NCBI GenBank assembly: GCA_937975915.1 | Contig: CALJTY010000009.1 | Span: 1 to 36,088 of the forward strand | Direction of reading: 5' to 3' | Source: an uncultured Acidimicrobiaceae bacterium | Lineage (GTDB): Bacteria > Actinomycetota > Acidimicrobiia > Acidimicrobiales > RAAP-2 | Length of the DNA: 36,088 nt | In this document: positions 26,656-33,252 of the stretch, piece after piece | Layout of the letters: each line of letters opens with the position of its first letter | How positions within the stretch are numbered: the stretch's first letter is position 1 | The notes under the pieces: model-generated | Told to the model about the DNA's origin: nothing | The model's input: the letters and a program-made list of their open reading frames with translations, nothing else | Database searches by the model: none | Program-made: the position numbers and the translations under genes

Positions 26656-28056
26656 CTACTTCTTCCTATACCCTGCAGGACACACCGGACTAACAGCAGT
26701 GACCTTCTTAGAGGTGGCTCCCTTTACACAAGTAATTGTCTGTTTTGCAGGGGGCATTGTTGTCGTTGTTGTTGTGGTGGTTGGTGTTGTCGTTGTGGTG
26801 GTTGTAGATGGAGGCACTGTTGTTGGTGAGGCGTAGCTAACGACATTTGAAACTAAAGAAGTTGCGCTCCCCTTGGCGTTGATTGCAGTCACGGTAAAGC
26901 TGAAGGCTGCGTCTGGGCCAAGGTTTGAAATGGGACACGAAGTTGCTCCAGTGACATTGCAAACATTGCCAACTGATTGACCATTAATGAGCATGTCAAT
27001 CTGGTTGTAGGTCGCCAGGTTGCCGAAACTTCCTGGCGTAAATGAAACAGTTGCAGTTCCATTGTTCATGGATGCTGTCACGTTTGATGGTGCGGTGGGC
27101 TTGGAATAAACGATGGGTGGGGTAACCCAAACAGCTGTCAAAGTGACTGGTGACGATCCCATTGTGTAGGTGGAACCTGGTTGATAGGTATTTGCGCCAT
27201 CAGACCAGCCTGCAAAGTTGTAACCAGATTTGGTAAGAGAATTTGCAGCCACATTAAAAGTGGCTCCTTGTGTTACGCCAGATTGTGTTGGAGCTACCCC
27301 CGTGCCACCAGCACCAGCGTAAGTAACTGCAACAACTGGAGAATAGACCGAGATGAAAGCACGCTCATGGCTAAAAGAGTCAACGTAAAACCCACCGGTG
27401 ACACAGAAGGAATTCGACACGCAGCTAACGGATTGGGAACCGGAAAATCCTCCTGTACTGAGTGCACCAGCGACTTGGAGGTCACTCCAGGTGGAACCGT
27501 CATAAACCGAGGTGAAGGCCTGGTCGTGATTGAACGCGTCACGATACCGACCACCGGCGACACAGAATGAACTTGACACGCAACTAACGGAGTTGATGTA
27601 GGCATTGCCCCCGGAGTTGAGAGCGCCAGCGACTTGGACGTCAGTCCAGGTTGAACCGTTATAGACGGAGGTGAAAGCCTGGTAGCCAGCAGAAGCATCA
27701 TAGGTGAGTCCACCGGCGGCACAGAATGAACTTGACACGCAACTAACGGAGTTGACGCTTGCATAGCCCCCGGAGTTGAGAGCACTAGCAACTTGGCGAT
27801 CAGTCCAGGTGGAACCGTTATAGACCGAGGTGAAAGCCAGGCGGTGACCCGAAGTGTCATAGTATCGACCACCAGCGACACAGAATGAACTTGACACGCA
27901 ACTAACAGAGTCGACGCTTGCAATAGCCCCAGTGTTCAGAGCGACAGCGACTTGAACGTCAGTCCAGGGAGCGGGATCTGCCCCCGAAGCCTGCGAGAAA
28001 AACCCGATGGTGCTGGTCAACATGAGTGCCATCAGTAGGGCGCCAAATCTTTTCAA
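26656..28056 (-). CDS. Secreted repeat protein with SVSCVSSSFCVAGG repeats, FN3 domain and C-terminal tag
   Basis: The product is 466 residues. The start is TTG at 28056, chosen because AAGGAG lies 6-7 bases before it and a signal peptide (1-25) follows at once. Residues about 32-240 hold four 53-residue units, each with SVSCVSSSFC and closing with AFTSVYNGSTW; the Cys pair six residues apart suggests a disulfide within each unit. Similar SC..SSFC repeats occur in actinobacterial propeller-like proteins. Next come a Listeria-Bacteroides/Flg_new-type repeat (GYNFAGWSDGANTY), one FN3 domain, a Thr-rich linker of about 17 residues and the tag TITCVKGATSKKVTAVSP..CPAGYRKK. No enzyme motif is seen. 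Probable surface or extracellular binding protein. Confidence 0.85.
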   Translation of the reverse strand: MKRFGALLMALMLTSTIGFFSQASGADPAPWTDVQVAVALNTGAIASVDSVSCVSSSFCVAGGRYYDTSGHRLAFTSVYNGSTWTDRQVASALNSGGYASVNSVSCVSSSFCAAGGLTYDASAGYQAFTSVYNGSTWTDVQVAGALNSGGNAYINSVSCVSSSFCVAGGRYRDAFNHDQAFTSVYDGSTWSDLQVAGALSTGGFSGSQSVSCVSNSFCVTGGFYVDSFSHERAFISVYSPVVAVTYAGAGGTGVAPTQSGVTQGATFNVAANSLTKSGYNFAGWSDGANTYQPGSTYTMGSSPVTLTAVWVTPPIVYSKPTAPSNVTASMNNGTATVSFTPGSFGNLATYNQIDMLINGQSVGNVCNVTGATSCPISNLGPDAAFSFTVTAINAKGSATSLVSNVVSYASPTTVPPSTTTTTTTPTTTTTTTTMPPAKQTITCVKGATSKKVTAVSPVCPAGYRKK

Positions 28057-28116
28057 AACGAGCTCCTTAAGAGGATGTGGGGGGTTGTTTAATTTCTATT
28101 ATTTATTTAATTTAAA

Positions 28117-28182
28117 ATTATAAGTGACATTTGTACCTAAATGTCCTCATTTCCCTACCGGAGCCCTACCAAAGGGACATTT
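28117..28182 (-). promoter_or_regulatory. Promoter and dyads upstream of the repeat protein gene
   Basis: A perfect TATAAT lies on the minus strand at 28117-28122, about 60 bases before the TTG start. Where -35 is expected, three arms of one word occur: ACATTT (28127-28132), AAATGT (28139-28144) and GGACATTT (28175-28182). They can form two alternative dyads, the outer one with 8-bp perfect arms. This suggests operator control. The gap 28057-28188 holds no gene. Confidence 0.55.
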
Positions 28183-28188
28183 CACGTT

Positions 28189-28279
28189 GGATTAGCTCTG
28201 AATGCGGCTTGGCGAGACAGTAAAAACCGCCTGAATCAATGAGACTCAGGCGGTTTAGTACTACAAGACTGTATTGGAA
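28189..28279 (-). repeat. 3' element copy B, truncated
   Basis: This copy matches copy A from GCTCTGAATGCGGCTTGG through the terminator to the stop codon, but it lacks the distal AGTTGG-CCAACT dyad. It follows a gene remnant rather than a full gene. Confidence 0.88.
28222..28256. terminator. Terminator in copy B
   Basis: The stem is CCGCCTGA ... TCAGGCGG with flanking A5 and TTT, the same as in copy A apart from loop changes. Confidence 0.82.
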
Positions 28280-28378
28280 CTACTTCTTCTTGTACCCACC
28301 CGGACATACCGGACTGACTGCGGTGACTTTCTTTGTGATCTTGCCCTTGACGCAAGTAATGGTCTGTTTAGCTGGGGG
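28280..28378 (-). pseudogene. C-terminal tag remnant without its gene body
   Basis: The frame encodes only PPAKQ followed by the tag TITCVKGKITKKVTAVSP..CPGGYKKK and a stop, with copy B of the 3' element behind it. The tag itself is intact and almost identical to that of the genes at 26656 and 29600. Upstream in this frame the sequence becomes unrelated and coincides with the small plus-strand gene at 28391. The linker, FN3 and propeller parts are absent. I read this as the end of a deleted or replaced surface-protein gene. Confidence 0.85.
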
Positions 28379-28390
28379 TAAAGTAACGGC

Positions 28391-28573
28391 ATGATTGAGA
28401 GAGTTGTGAACAAGCATCCACTGAAGTCTCCGCCCAGCGAGCTTCAGTACTGGCTCTCGAAGACCCCCACTGAGCGAGTCGCTGCTGTGGAAGTACTGCG
28501 ACGACAAGTGATTGGTGAATACAGTGGGACTGAGTCAAGACTTCAGCGCGTTTGCACAATAATTTCACGCTAG
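28391..28573 (+). CDS. Small protein resembling partners of nucleotidyltransferase toxins
   Basis: The product is 60 residues with the pattern YWLSKTPTERVAAVEVLRRQ followed near the end by RLQRVCTIISR. From memory, short proteins with YWLS-(5)-ER-xAxE-xLR-x-Q and a terminal RLQRV are common in bacteria next to nucleotidyltransferase-like (AbiEii/type IV toxin-antitoxin style) genes. That family assignment is recollection, not a search. No partner is intact here: the 259 bases downstream are open in no convincing frame. The gene starts 12 bases past the tag remnant on the opposite strand, so it probably arrived with the event that removed the gene body. The ribosome site is weak. Confidence 0.55.
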   Translation: MIERVVNKHPLKSPPSELQYWLSKTPTERVAAVEVLRRQVIGEYSGTESRLQRVCTIISR

Positions 28574-28832
28574 GGCGCATAACCGCACTTGCTCGGAATC
28601 AGAGCACCTGCTCACTCTATGCAGAGATGAGTATTTGGCAGACCTTCTGGGTTTGACTTCGAACACGATCATGCAGGTCCTGGAATCAGCTGACTGTATT
28701 CGGAGGCTGCGAGATGCTTAGGCGTTCATCAGTAAATACAAAGAAAATTGGTTGGGTTTCTTCCTACCTGGGAGCAGGGTGATGACCTACGATTATTACT
28801 GATTCATATTCTTTTAAGAAAGTAGATAAAAA
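28574..28832 (+). other. Gap with a possible gene fragment
   Basis: There is no complete gene in these 259 bases. One plus-strand frame ending with a TAG near 28720 reads DEYLADLLGLTSNTIMQVLE, which has a helix-turn-helix flavour, but it lacks a start and support. It could be debris of a partner for the small gene at 28391. The last 40 bases are AT-rich and probably hold the promoter and the AGAAAGTAG ribosome region of the gene at 28833. Confidence 0.35.
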
Positions 28833-29381
28833 ATGAAAAACGCTCTTAAAAAGTCTCTGGCATTACTTTTACTGATTGGCGCCTCTGCGCTTCCGCTTTC
28901 AAGTATCCCAGCGAGTGCGGCCGCTGCGCCAGCAACAGGAGCAGCATGCCTAACCATTGGTGCGTCATCAGTTGTAAGTTCTCCGACAGAGAATAAAATT
29001 CTTACATACTCCTGCGTCAAGTCCGGTAAAAAAAAGGTTTGGGGAGTTGCCAAGGTGAGTTACCAAATCACGACAGCACTCAACTTGTCTCAAGTTTGGA
29101 CCGGTAATTCAGTAGCGCTTTCGCTAGTTGATTCATCGGGACACCAATGCATACAATCGAGTGGAAGTGAGCCAGTAGGTTCACAGTGCTCCGGTTTCTA
29201 CATTGGATGGCAGTCAAATTGGAACGACTCATCTCGGACGATTACTTACGGTGTCGTGACAAAAATTGCAGGTCTGCAGCCAGGTGATCAAGGCAATTTC
29301 TACATTGCCTACCAAGCAACACAGAGCTCTCCCCATTTTATTGTGAAGCTTTTTCCGTTCTCATACAACACTTGGAGTTAA
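28833..29381 (+). CDS. Small secreted protein with N-terminal Cys module
   Basis: The product is 182 residues. It has a classical signal peptide (Lys-rich start, Leu-rich core, cleavage after PASA near residue 29). Directly after it comes a short module with Cys39 and SCVKSGKKKVW (Cys61, Trp70), the same layout as the N-terminus of the metallopeptidase at 23970. The remaining 110 residues look like a beta-rich domain with a Cys pair (SGHQC..., SQCSGFYIGW) and no recognised family. It is the only plus-strand gene between two tag genes and converges on the gene at 29600. Function unknown; probably cell-surface or extracellular. Confidence 0.75.
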   Translation: MKNALKKSLALLLLIGASALPLSSIPASAAAAPATGAACLTIGASSVVSSPTENKILTYSCVKSGKKKVWGVAKVSYQITTALNLSQVWTGNSVALSLVDSSGHQCIQSSGSEPVGSQCSGFYIGWQSNWNDSSRTITYGVVTKIAGLQPGDQGNFYIAYQATQSSPHFIVKLFPFSYNTWS

Positions 29382-29455
29382 ACGCTCGAAGTTAAGAGCA
29401 CTCAAAGTTGACTTAGGGAGGCCTCATGCTTCTCTAACATTGGCGCAATGCGATA

Positions 29456-29599
29456 GCAGCCCCAAGCATTTTAAGTTGGAACCAACTAGTTAGCTGGCTA
29501 TTGGAAATGGATCAGCTCAGAATGTGGCTTGGCGCGACAGTAAAAACCGCCTGAATCATTGCGACTCAGGCGGTTTAGTACTACAAGACTGTATTGGAA
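29456..29599 (-). repeat. 3' element copy C
   Basis: A full-length copy from GCAGCCCCAAGC to the stop codon of the gene at 29600, including the AGTTGG-CCAACT dyad. It has a few substitutions relative to copy A, for example CATTTTAAG in place of CGCTTTAAG. Confidence 0.92.
29542..29576. terminator. Bidirectional terminator in copy C
   Basis: CCGCCTGA ... TCAGGCGG flanked by A5 and TTT. It can end both the gene at 29600 and the convergent gene ending at 29381. Confidence 0.85.
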
Positions 29600-31189
29600 C
29601 TACTTCTTCTTATACCCTGCAGGACACACCGGACTAACAGCAGTGACTTTCTTTGTGATCTTGCCCTTGACGCAAGTAATGGTCTGTCTAACAGGGGGCA
29701 TTGTTGTCGTTGTGGTGGTTGTAGTTGGAGGCACTGTTGTTGGTGAGGCGTAGCTCACGACATTTGAAACTGAAGAAGTTGCGCTCCCCTTGGAGTTAAC
29801 AGCAGTCACGGTGAAGCTGAAGGCTGCGTCTGGACCAAGATTTGTTATGGGACACGAAGTTGCTCCAGTGACATTGCATACGTTGCCGACTGATTGACCA
29901 TTAATGAACATGTCAATCTGGTTGTAAGTGGGAAGGTTGCCAGAATTGCCTGGGGTGAAGGAAACGGTTGCAGTTCCATTGCTTAGCGAAGCCGTGACAT
30001 TGGATGGGGCTGTTGGTTTGGAATAGATAATTGGGAGGACAGAAACATTCCATACTGCGGTGAGTGTCACGTTTGTTGAGCCAACTGTGTAGGTGGCTCC
30101 TGGTCTATAGGTGTTGATCCCATCGGTCCAGCCTGCAAAGGCGTAGCCGGGATAAGAAAGCGAGCTTGCAGCCACTACAAATGTCGAATTTGCCGCCAGT
30201 GATGACTGCGTGGGAACTAAACCAGTTCCTCCACCATTTGCGTAAGTCACTGAGGAATTGAAGGGAATCTCCGAGACTGAATTGCTCTGGTTGTTCGCTA
30301 CCCATACGCGAGTTCCGTCAGAAGTGATTCCTTCGGGAAAACTTCCGACAGAAATTGGAGAACCAACAACCAAGCCAGTTAACGCATTTATTTCTGAGAC
30401 TGTACTTTGAGCATTGTTCACTACCCATACGTGAGTTCCGTCAGAAGTGATTCCATAAGGATGACTTCCAACCGAAGTAGTGCTGACAACGGAATGAGTT
30501 GATGCATCTATTTCTGAGACCGTATTGTCACTCGAATTCGTTACCCATACGTGGGTTCCATCTGAAGAGATTCCATGAGGGTTGCTTCCGACCTGAATTG
30601 AAGCAATAACGGTACCTGTATTTGCATCTATTTCTGAGACTGAATGGTCGAAGAAGTGCGTTACCCATACGTGGGTTCCATCTGAAGAGATAGCAAAGGG
30701 GTAATTTCCAACTGAGATATTTCTGACAATGAGCCCTGATGATGCGTTTATTTCTGAAACCGTATTGCTACCGGTATTCGTTACCCAAACGTGGGTTCCA
30801 TCTGAAGTGATTCCATAGGGATCAACTCCGACTGCGATGGTTCTGATAACGGTACCAGTTGATGCATCTATTTTTGAGACCGTACCGTCAAGGTTGTTCG
30901 CTACCCAAACATGAGTTCCGTCAGAAGCGATTCCATAGGGATTTCCCCCAACCGAAATAGTGCTGATAAGGGAATGTGTTGATGCATTTATTTCTGAAAC
31001 CGTATTGCTACCGTTGTTCGCTACCCATACGTGAGTTCCGTCAGAAGCGATTCCATAGGGAAAACTTCCGACCGAAATAGTGTTAGTAACGCTCAGAGCA
31101 CTTACCGCTGTGGCGCAGGAAAGTGGAAGGAAGGCTAGAGCAATAATCCGAAGTGTTTTGAGTGACTTTCGTTGAATAAGAAACTTCAT
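29600..31189 (-). CDS. Secreted seven-unit YncE/NHL-type beta-propeller with FN3 domain and C-terminal tag
   Basis: The product is 529 residues from ATG; GAGG lies five bases upstream. After the signal peptide (about 1-31), seven 40-residue units follow, each with ISVGxxPYGIxSDGTHVWVxN and TVSEI. In DNA they recur every 120 bases exactly, with one interval of 123. Seven units of this kind make a complete beta-propeller of the YncE/NHL type. Next come a Flg_new-type repeat (GYAFAGWTDGINTY), an FN3 domain, a Thr8 linker and the tag TITCVKGKITKKVTAVSP..CPAGYKKK. From the Flg_new repeat on, the protein is nearly identical to the one at 26656, although the N-terminal repeats are unrelated. Probably an extracellular ligand- or protein-binding factor. 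Confidence 0.9.
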   Translation of the reverse strand: MKFLIQRKSLKTLRIIALAFLPLSCATAVSALSVTNTISVGSFPYGIASDGTHVWVANNGSNTVSEINASTHSLISTISVGGNPYGIASDGTHVWVANNLDGTVSKIDASTGTVIRTIAVGVDPYGITSDGTHVWVTNTGSNTVSEINASSGLIVRNISVGNYPFAISSDGTHVWVTHFFDHSVSEIDANTGTVIASIQVGSNPHGISSDGTHVWVTNSSDNTVSEIDASTHSVVSTTSVGSHPYGITSDGTHVWVVNNAQSTVSEINALTGLVVGSPISVGSFPEGITSDGTRVWVANNQSNSVSEIPFNSSVTYANGGGTGLVPTQSSLAANSTFVVAASSLSYPGYAFAGWTDGINTYRPGATYTVGSTNVTLTAVWNVSVLPIIYSKPTAPSNVTASLSNGTATVSFTPGNSGNLPTYNQIDMFINGQSVGNVCNVTGATSCPITNLGPDAAFSFTVTAVNSKGSATSSVSNVVSYASPTTVPPTTTTTTTTMPPVRQTITCVKGKITKKVTAVSPVCPAGYKKK

Positions 31190-31204
31190 GGGCCTCGCTA
31201 ATTA

Positions 31205-31222
31205 GCTGGGCATTTTCCCAGC
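31205..31222 (-). promoter_or_regulatory. Hairpin in the leader of the propeller gene
   Basis: GCTGGG-CATTTT-CCCAGC forms a perfect 6-bp stem 15 bases upstream of the ATG at 31189, close to the ribosome site. It could be a leader hairpin affecting translation, or an operator. There is no T-tract. Confidence 0.45.
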
Positions 31223-31242
31223 ACTAGCAGAGACAATACTTC

Positions 31243-31387
31243 GCAGCCCCAAGCGCTTTAAGTTGGAACCAACTAGTTAGCTGGCTAATGGAAATGGACC
31301 AGCTCAGAATGTGGCTAGGTAAGACAGTAAAAACCGCCTGAATCAATGCGACTCAGGCGGTTTTACAACTACAAGACTGTATTGGAA
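31243..31387 (-). repeat. 3' element copy D
   Basis: A full-length copy, GCAGCCCCAAGCG to the stop of the gene at 31388, with the AGTTGG-CCAACT dyad and terminator. It also forms most of the space upstream of the gene at 31189, so its distal end may contribute to that promoter. Confidence 0.92.
31329..31364. terminator. Terminator in copy D
   Basis: AAAAACCGCCTGA ... TCAGGCGGTTTT, the cleanest copy, with A5 and T4 on the two sides. Confidence 0.88.
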
Positions 31388-33034
31388 CTACTTCTTTGTA
31401 TACCCAGCCGGGCAAATTGGCTTGGCTGCCGTTACCTTTTTCACTAACTTGCCTTTGACACAAGTGATCGTTACCAAAACAGTTTTCTTAATGGTTGTTG
31501 TAGTTGGCGCGGCAACAAAGACTCCCCCACTTATGTTTGCTTTTACTGGCAGAGATGCAATCCCATTAGCAATCACAAGAATTGTTGAAGCCCCATTGTC
31601 AGTTGTCGCAGGAACTATAAATTGGAAACTAGAAGGCTGATTAGGTGTTACCGACATAGACGTGAAACCATACGTCTTGGCATAACTCACGTGCCCCGTC
31701 TGCGTATTAGTGATTTGGACTAATGGGTAGTTGGTCGCATTTTGTAAGTCGTCACCGTAATAGGAGCCCTGGCTGAGTCCGTTTAATTGATTACCACTGG
31801 CGCTGTATGAAGTACCAGCAACAATCGATGATGCAAGTGATGTCACGACTGGGCGCCATGAGTCTTGAGGAGAGGAGGGGTCCGTGTAGAGCTCGAACTT
31901 TCCGGCCACATTTGCCAGCACTTGCCCACTAGGTAGAACTAAAAGAAAGCAGGGCTCCGAATTGACCCCCGAAGACTTGACAGGAGCAGTAGGCACGCTA
32001 GATATTGAAGTGCCGTTAAACAGATAAAAACTTAAAGGTGGAACGCCGATAGGGCTGACATCGAAAAGTACATCGCCGCCAGGCAGCACTGCAGAACATG
32101 CATCCGCAGCCATTGTCTGCACTCCACCAACAACTGGCATTGCTGGTCCCGCCGACCATGTTTTTGTGGAAGTTGAATAAAGTGCATTTGCACCATCCGC
32201 GCCTTCGGCAAAAACCATCCCACTGGGCATCAAGGCTGCCGGACCAATTTCTGACCCACTCGCTTCAATGGGAGTCGGTGTTTGACCACCGCTTGCCCAT
32301 TCACCAGAAATGGCGTTATAGATTTCAGTATTTGTGCTTTTGCCTGGTGACCCACCTGGGGGTGGATTAGCCAATTTGGGATGCGAGGCAGCGTCAACCA
32401 CGAGAACATTGTTGTTCGGCAGCAGCGTCATTCCCTCTTCGCTGAACGCGTCAAATTTACCGGTTCCAGTAGAGGTCCACGTAAGCGTGGATTCATGAAA
32501 AATGGCAGTACACAATCCATGGCCAAGGAGAAATGATCCATCTGCCAGGACGGTGGAGGGTGCATCACCAATAGTTTGGAAGCAGGTGCCACCTACATTC
32601 GGAGGGGCGAATTCTGACCATGTACCCGTTGCAGGGTCATACAAAGACCCCTGGTTGGTCTCAACGATTGTTGCCGAGCCGTTGTACTCGCCACCTAGTA
32701 CTAGAAGTTTTCCGTCGGGTAGGACTGCGGATGCGTAGAAAGTTGGCATGTAACCATTCTGCATTGATCCAGTTTGCGCCCACGTCCCATTTTGGTAACT
32801 TCCAGATGAAGTAGGCGTGTAGAGCCACCAATCACTTTTCCCTTTTGATTGCACGAGAACTTGACCGTTCGTCATGAGAAACATCGGACCTAGCGCAGTC
32901 GGGCCAGAATTTGAAGCTTGCACTAATTGCCAAGGAGAGGTAATCGTAACTGCGTGAACTAGTTCCGAGGGTAGTCCCCACGCAAGCAGAGCCAGCAAAA
33001 GAGTTGTTAGAAACCCACGCTTGATAAAGGGCAT
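31388..33034 (-). CDS. Secreted Kelch/galactose-oxidase-like protein with C-terminal tag
   Basis: The product is 548 residues. The signal peptide (1-29) is preceded by AAAAAGGA ten bases before the ATG. Residues about 35-390 contain Kelch-type propeller blades: LPDGKLLVLGGEYNG, LYDPATGTWSE, LPNNNVLVVDAAS, IYNAISGEWASGG, LPSGQVLAN. Residues about 395-500 (YSASGNQLNGLSQGSYYGDD) resemble the C-terminal immunoglobulin-like domain of galactose-oxidase-type proteins. I cannot identify the copper ligands, so oxidase activity is not claimed. A short Thr4 linker leads to the tag TITCVKGKLVKKVTAAKP..CPAGYTKK. Unlike the genes at 26656 and 29600 it has no FN3 or Flg_new segment. Extracellular binding or carbohydrate-related function is possible. 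Confidence 0.85.
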   Translation of the reverse strand: MPFIKRGFLTTLLLALLAWGLPSELVHAVTITSPWQLVQASNSGPTALGPMFLMTNGQVLVQSKGKSDWWLYTPTSSGSYQNGTWAQTGSMQNGYMPTFYASAVLPDGKLLVLGGEYNGSATIVETNQGSLYDPATGTWSEFAPPNVGGTCFQTIGDAPSTVLADGSFLLGHGLCTAIFHESTLTWTSTGTGKFDAFSEEGMTLLPNNNVLVVDAASHPKLANPPPGGSPGKSTNTEIYNAISGEWASGGQTPTPIEASGSEIGPAALMPSGMVFAEGADGANALYSTSTKTWSAGPAMPVVGGVQTMAADACSAVLPGGDVLFDVSPIGVPPLSFYLFNGTSISSVPTAPVKSSGVNSEPCFLLVLPSGQVLANVAGKFELYTDPSSPQDSWRPVVTSLASSIVAGTSYSASGNQLNGLSQGSYYGDDLQNATNYPLVQITNTQTGHVSYAKTYGFTSMSVTPNQPSSFQFIVPATTDNGASTILVIANGIASLPVKANISGGVFVAAPTTTTIKKTVLVTITCVKGKLVKKVTAAKPICPAGYTKK

Positions 33035-33107
33035 GTACGCAACATCCTTTTTAGTGGGTTAAGCGAATGCTACAGCACTATTACTCGGCACGTGTTGATG
33101 AAATATG

Positions 33108-33252
33108 GCAGCCCCAAGCGTTTTAAGTTGGAACCAACTAGTTAGCTGGCTTACTGAAATGGATCAACTAAGAATGTGGCTTGGCTAGACAGTAAAAGGC
33201 GCCTGAATGAATGAGACTCTGGCGCCTTTAGTACTACAAGACTTTATTGGAA
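33108..33252 (-). repeat. 3' element copy E, the most divergent copy
   Basis: A full-length copy from GCAGCCCCAAGCG to the stop of the gene at 33253, with the AGTTGG-CCAACT dyad intact. GCTAA is changed to CTTAC in the second small dyad, and the terminator stem is altered on both arms. Confidence 0.9.
33194..33229. terminator. Terminator in copy E with altered stem
   Basis: AAAGGCGCC ... GGCGCCTTT pairs perfectly over 9 bp. Both arms differ from the CCGCC/GGCGG of the other copies while pairing is kept. Confidence 0.85.

Noticed and set aside
27294..27923. A 209-residue minus-strand frame with repeated segments
   Set aside because: Its repeats are simply the 53-residue units of the gene at 26656 read in another frame; the true frame has a signal peptide, ribosome site and stop-linked terminator.
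30245..31100. Regular 120-bp repeats as a CRISPR array
   Set aside because: The repeats are in frame, code for propeller blades, and have no short unique spacers.
31388..33034. Active galactose oxidase
   Set aside because: The Kelch blades and a C-terminal Ig-like part are present, but I could not identify the copper ligands or the Cys-Tyr cofactor, so only the fold is claimed.
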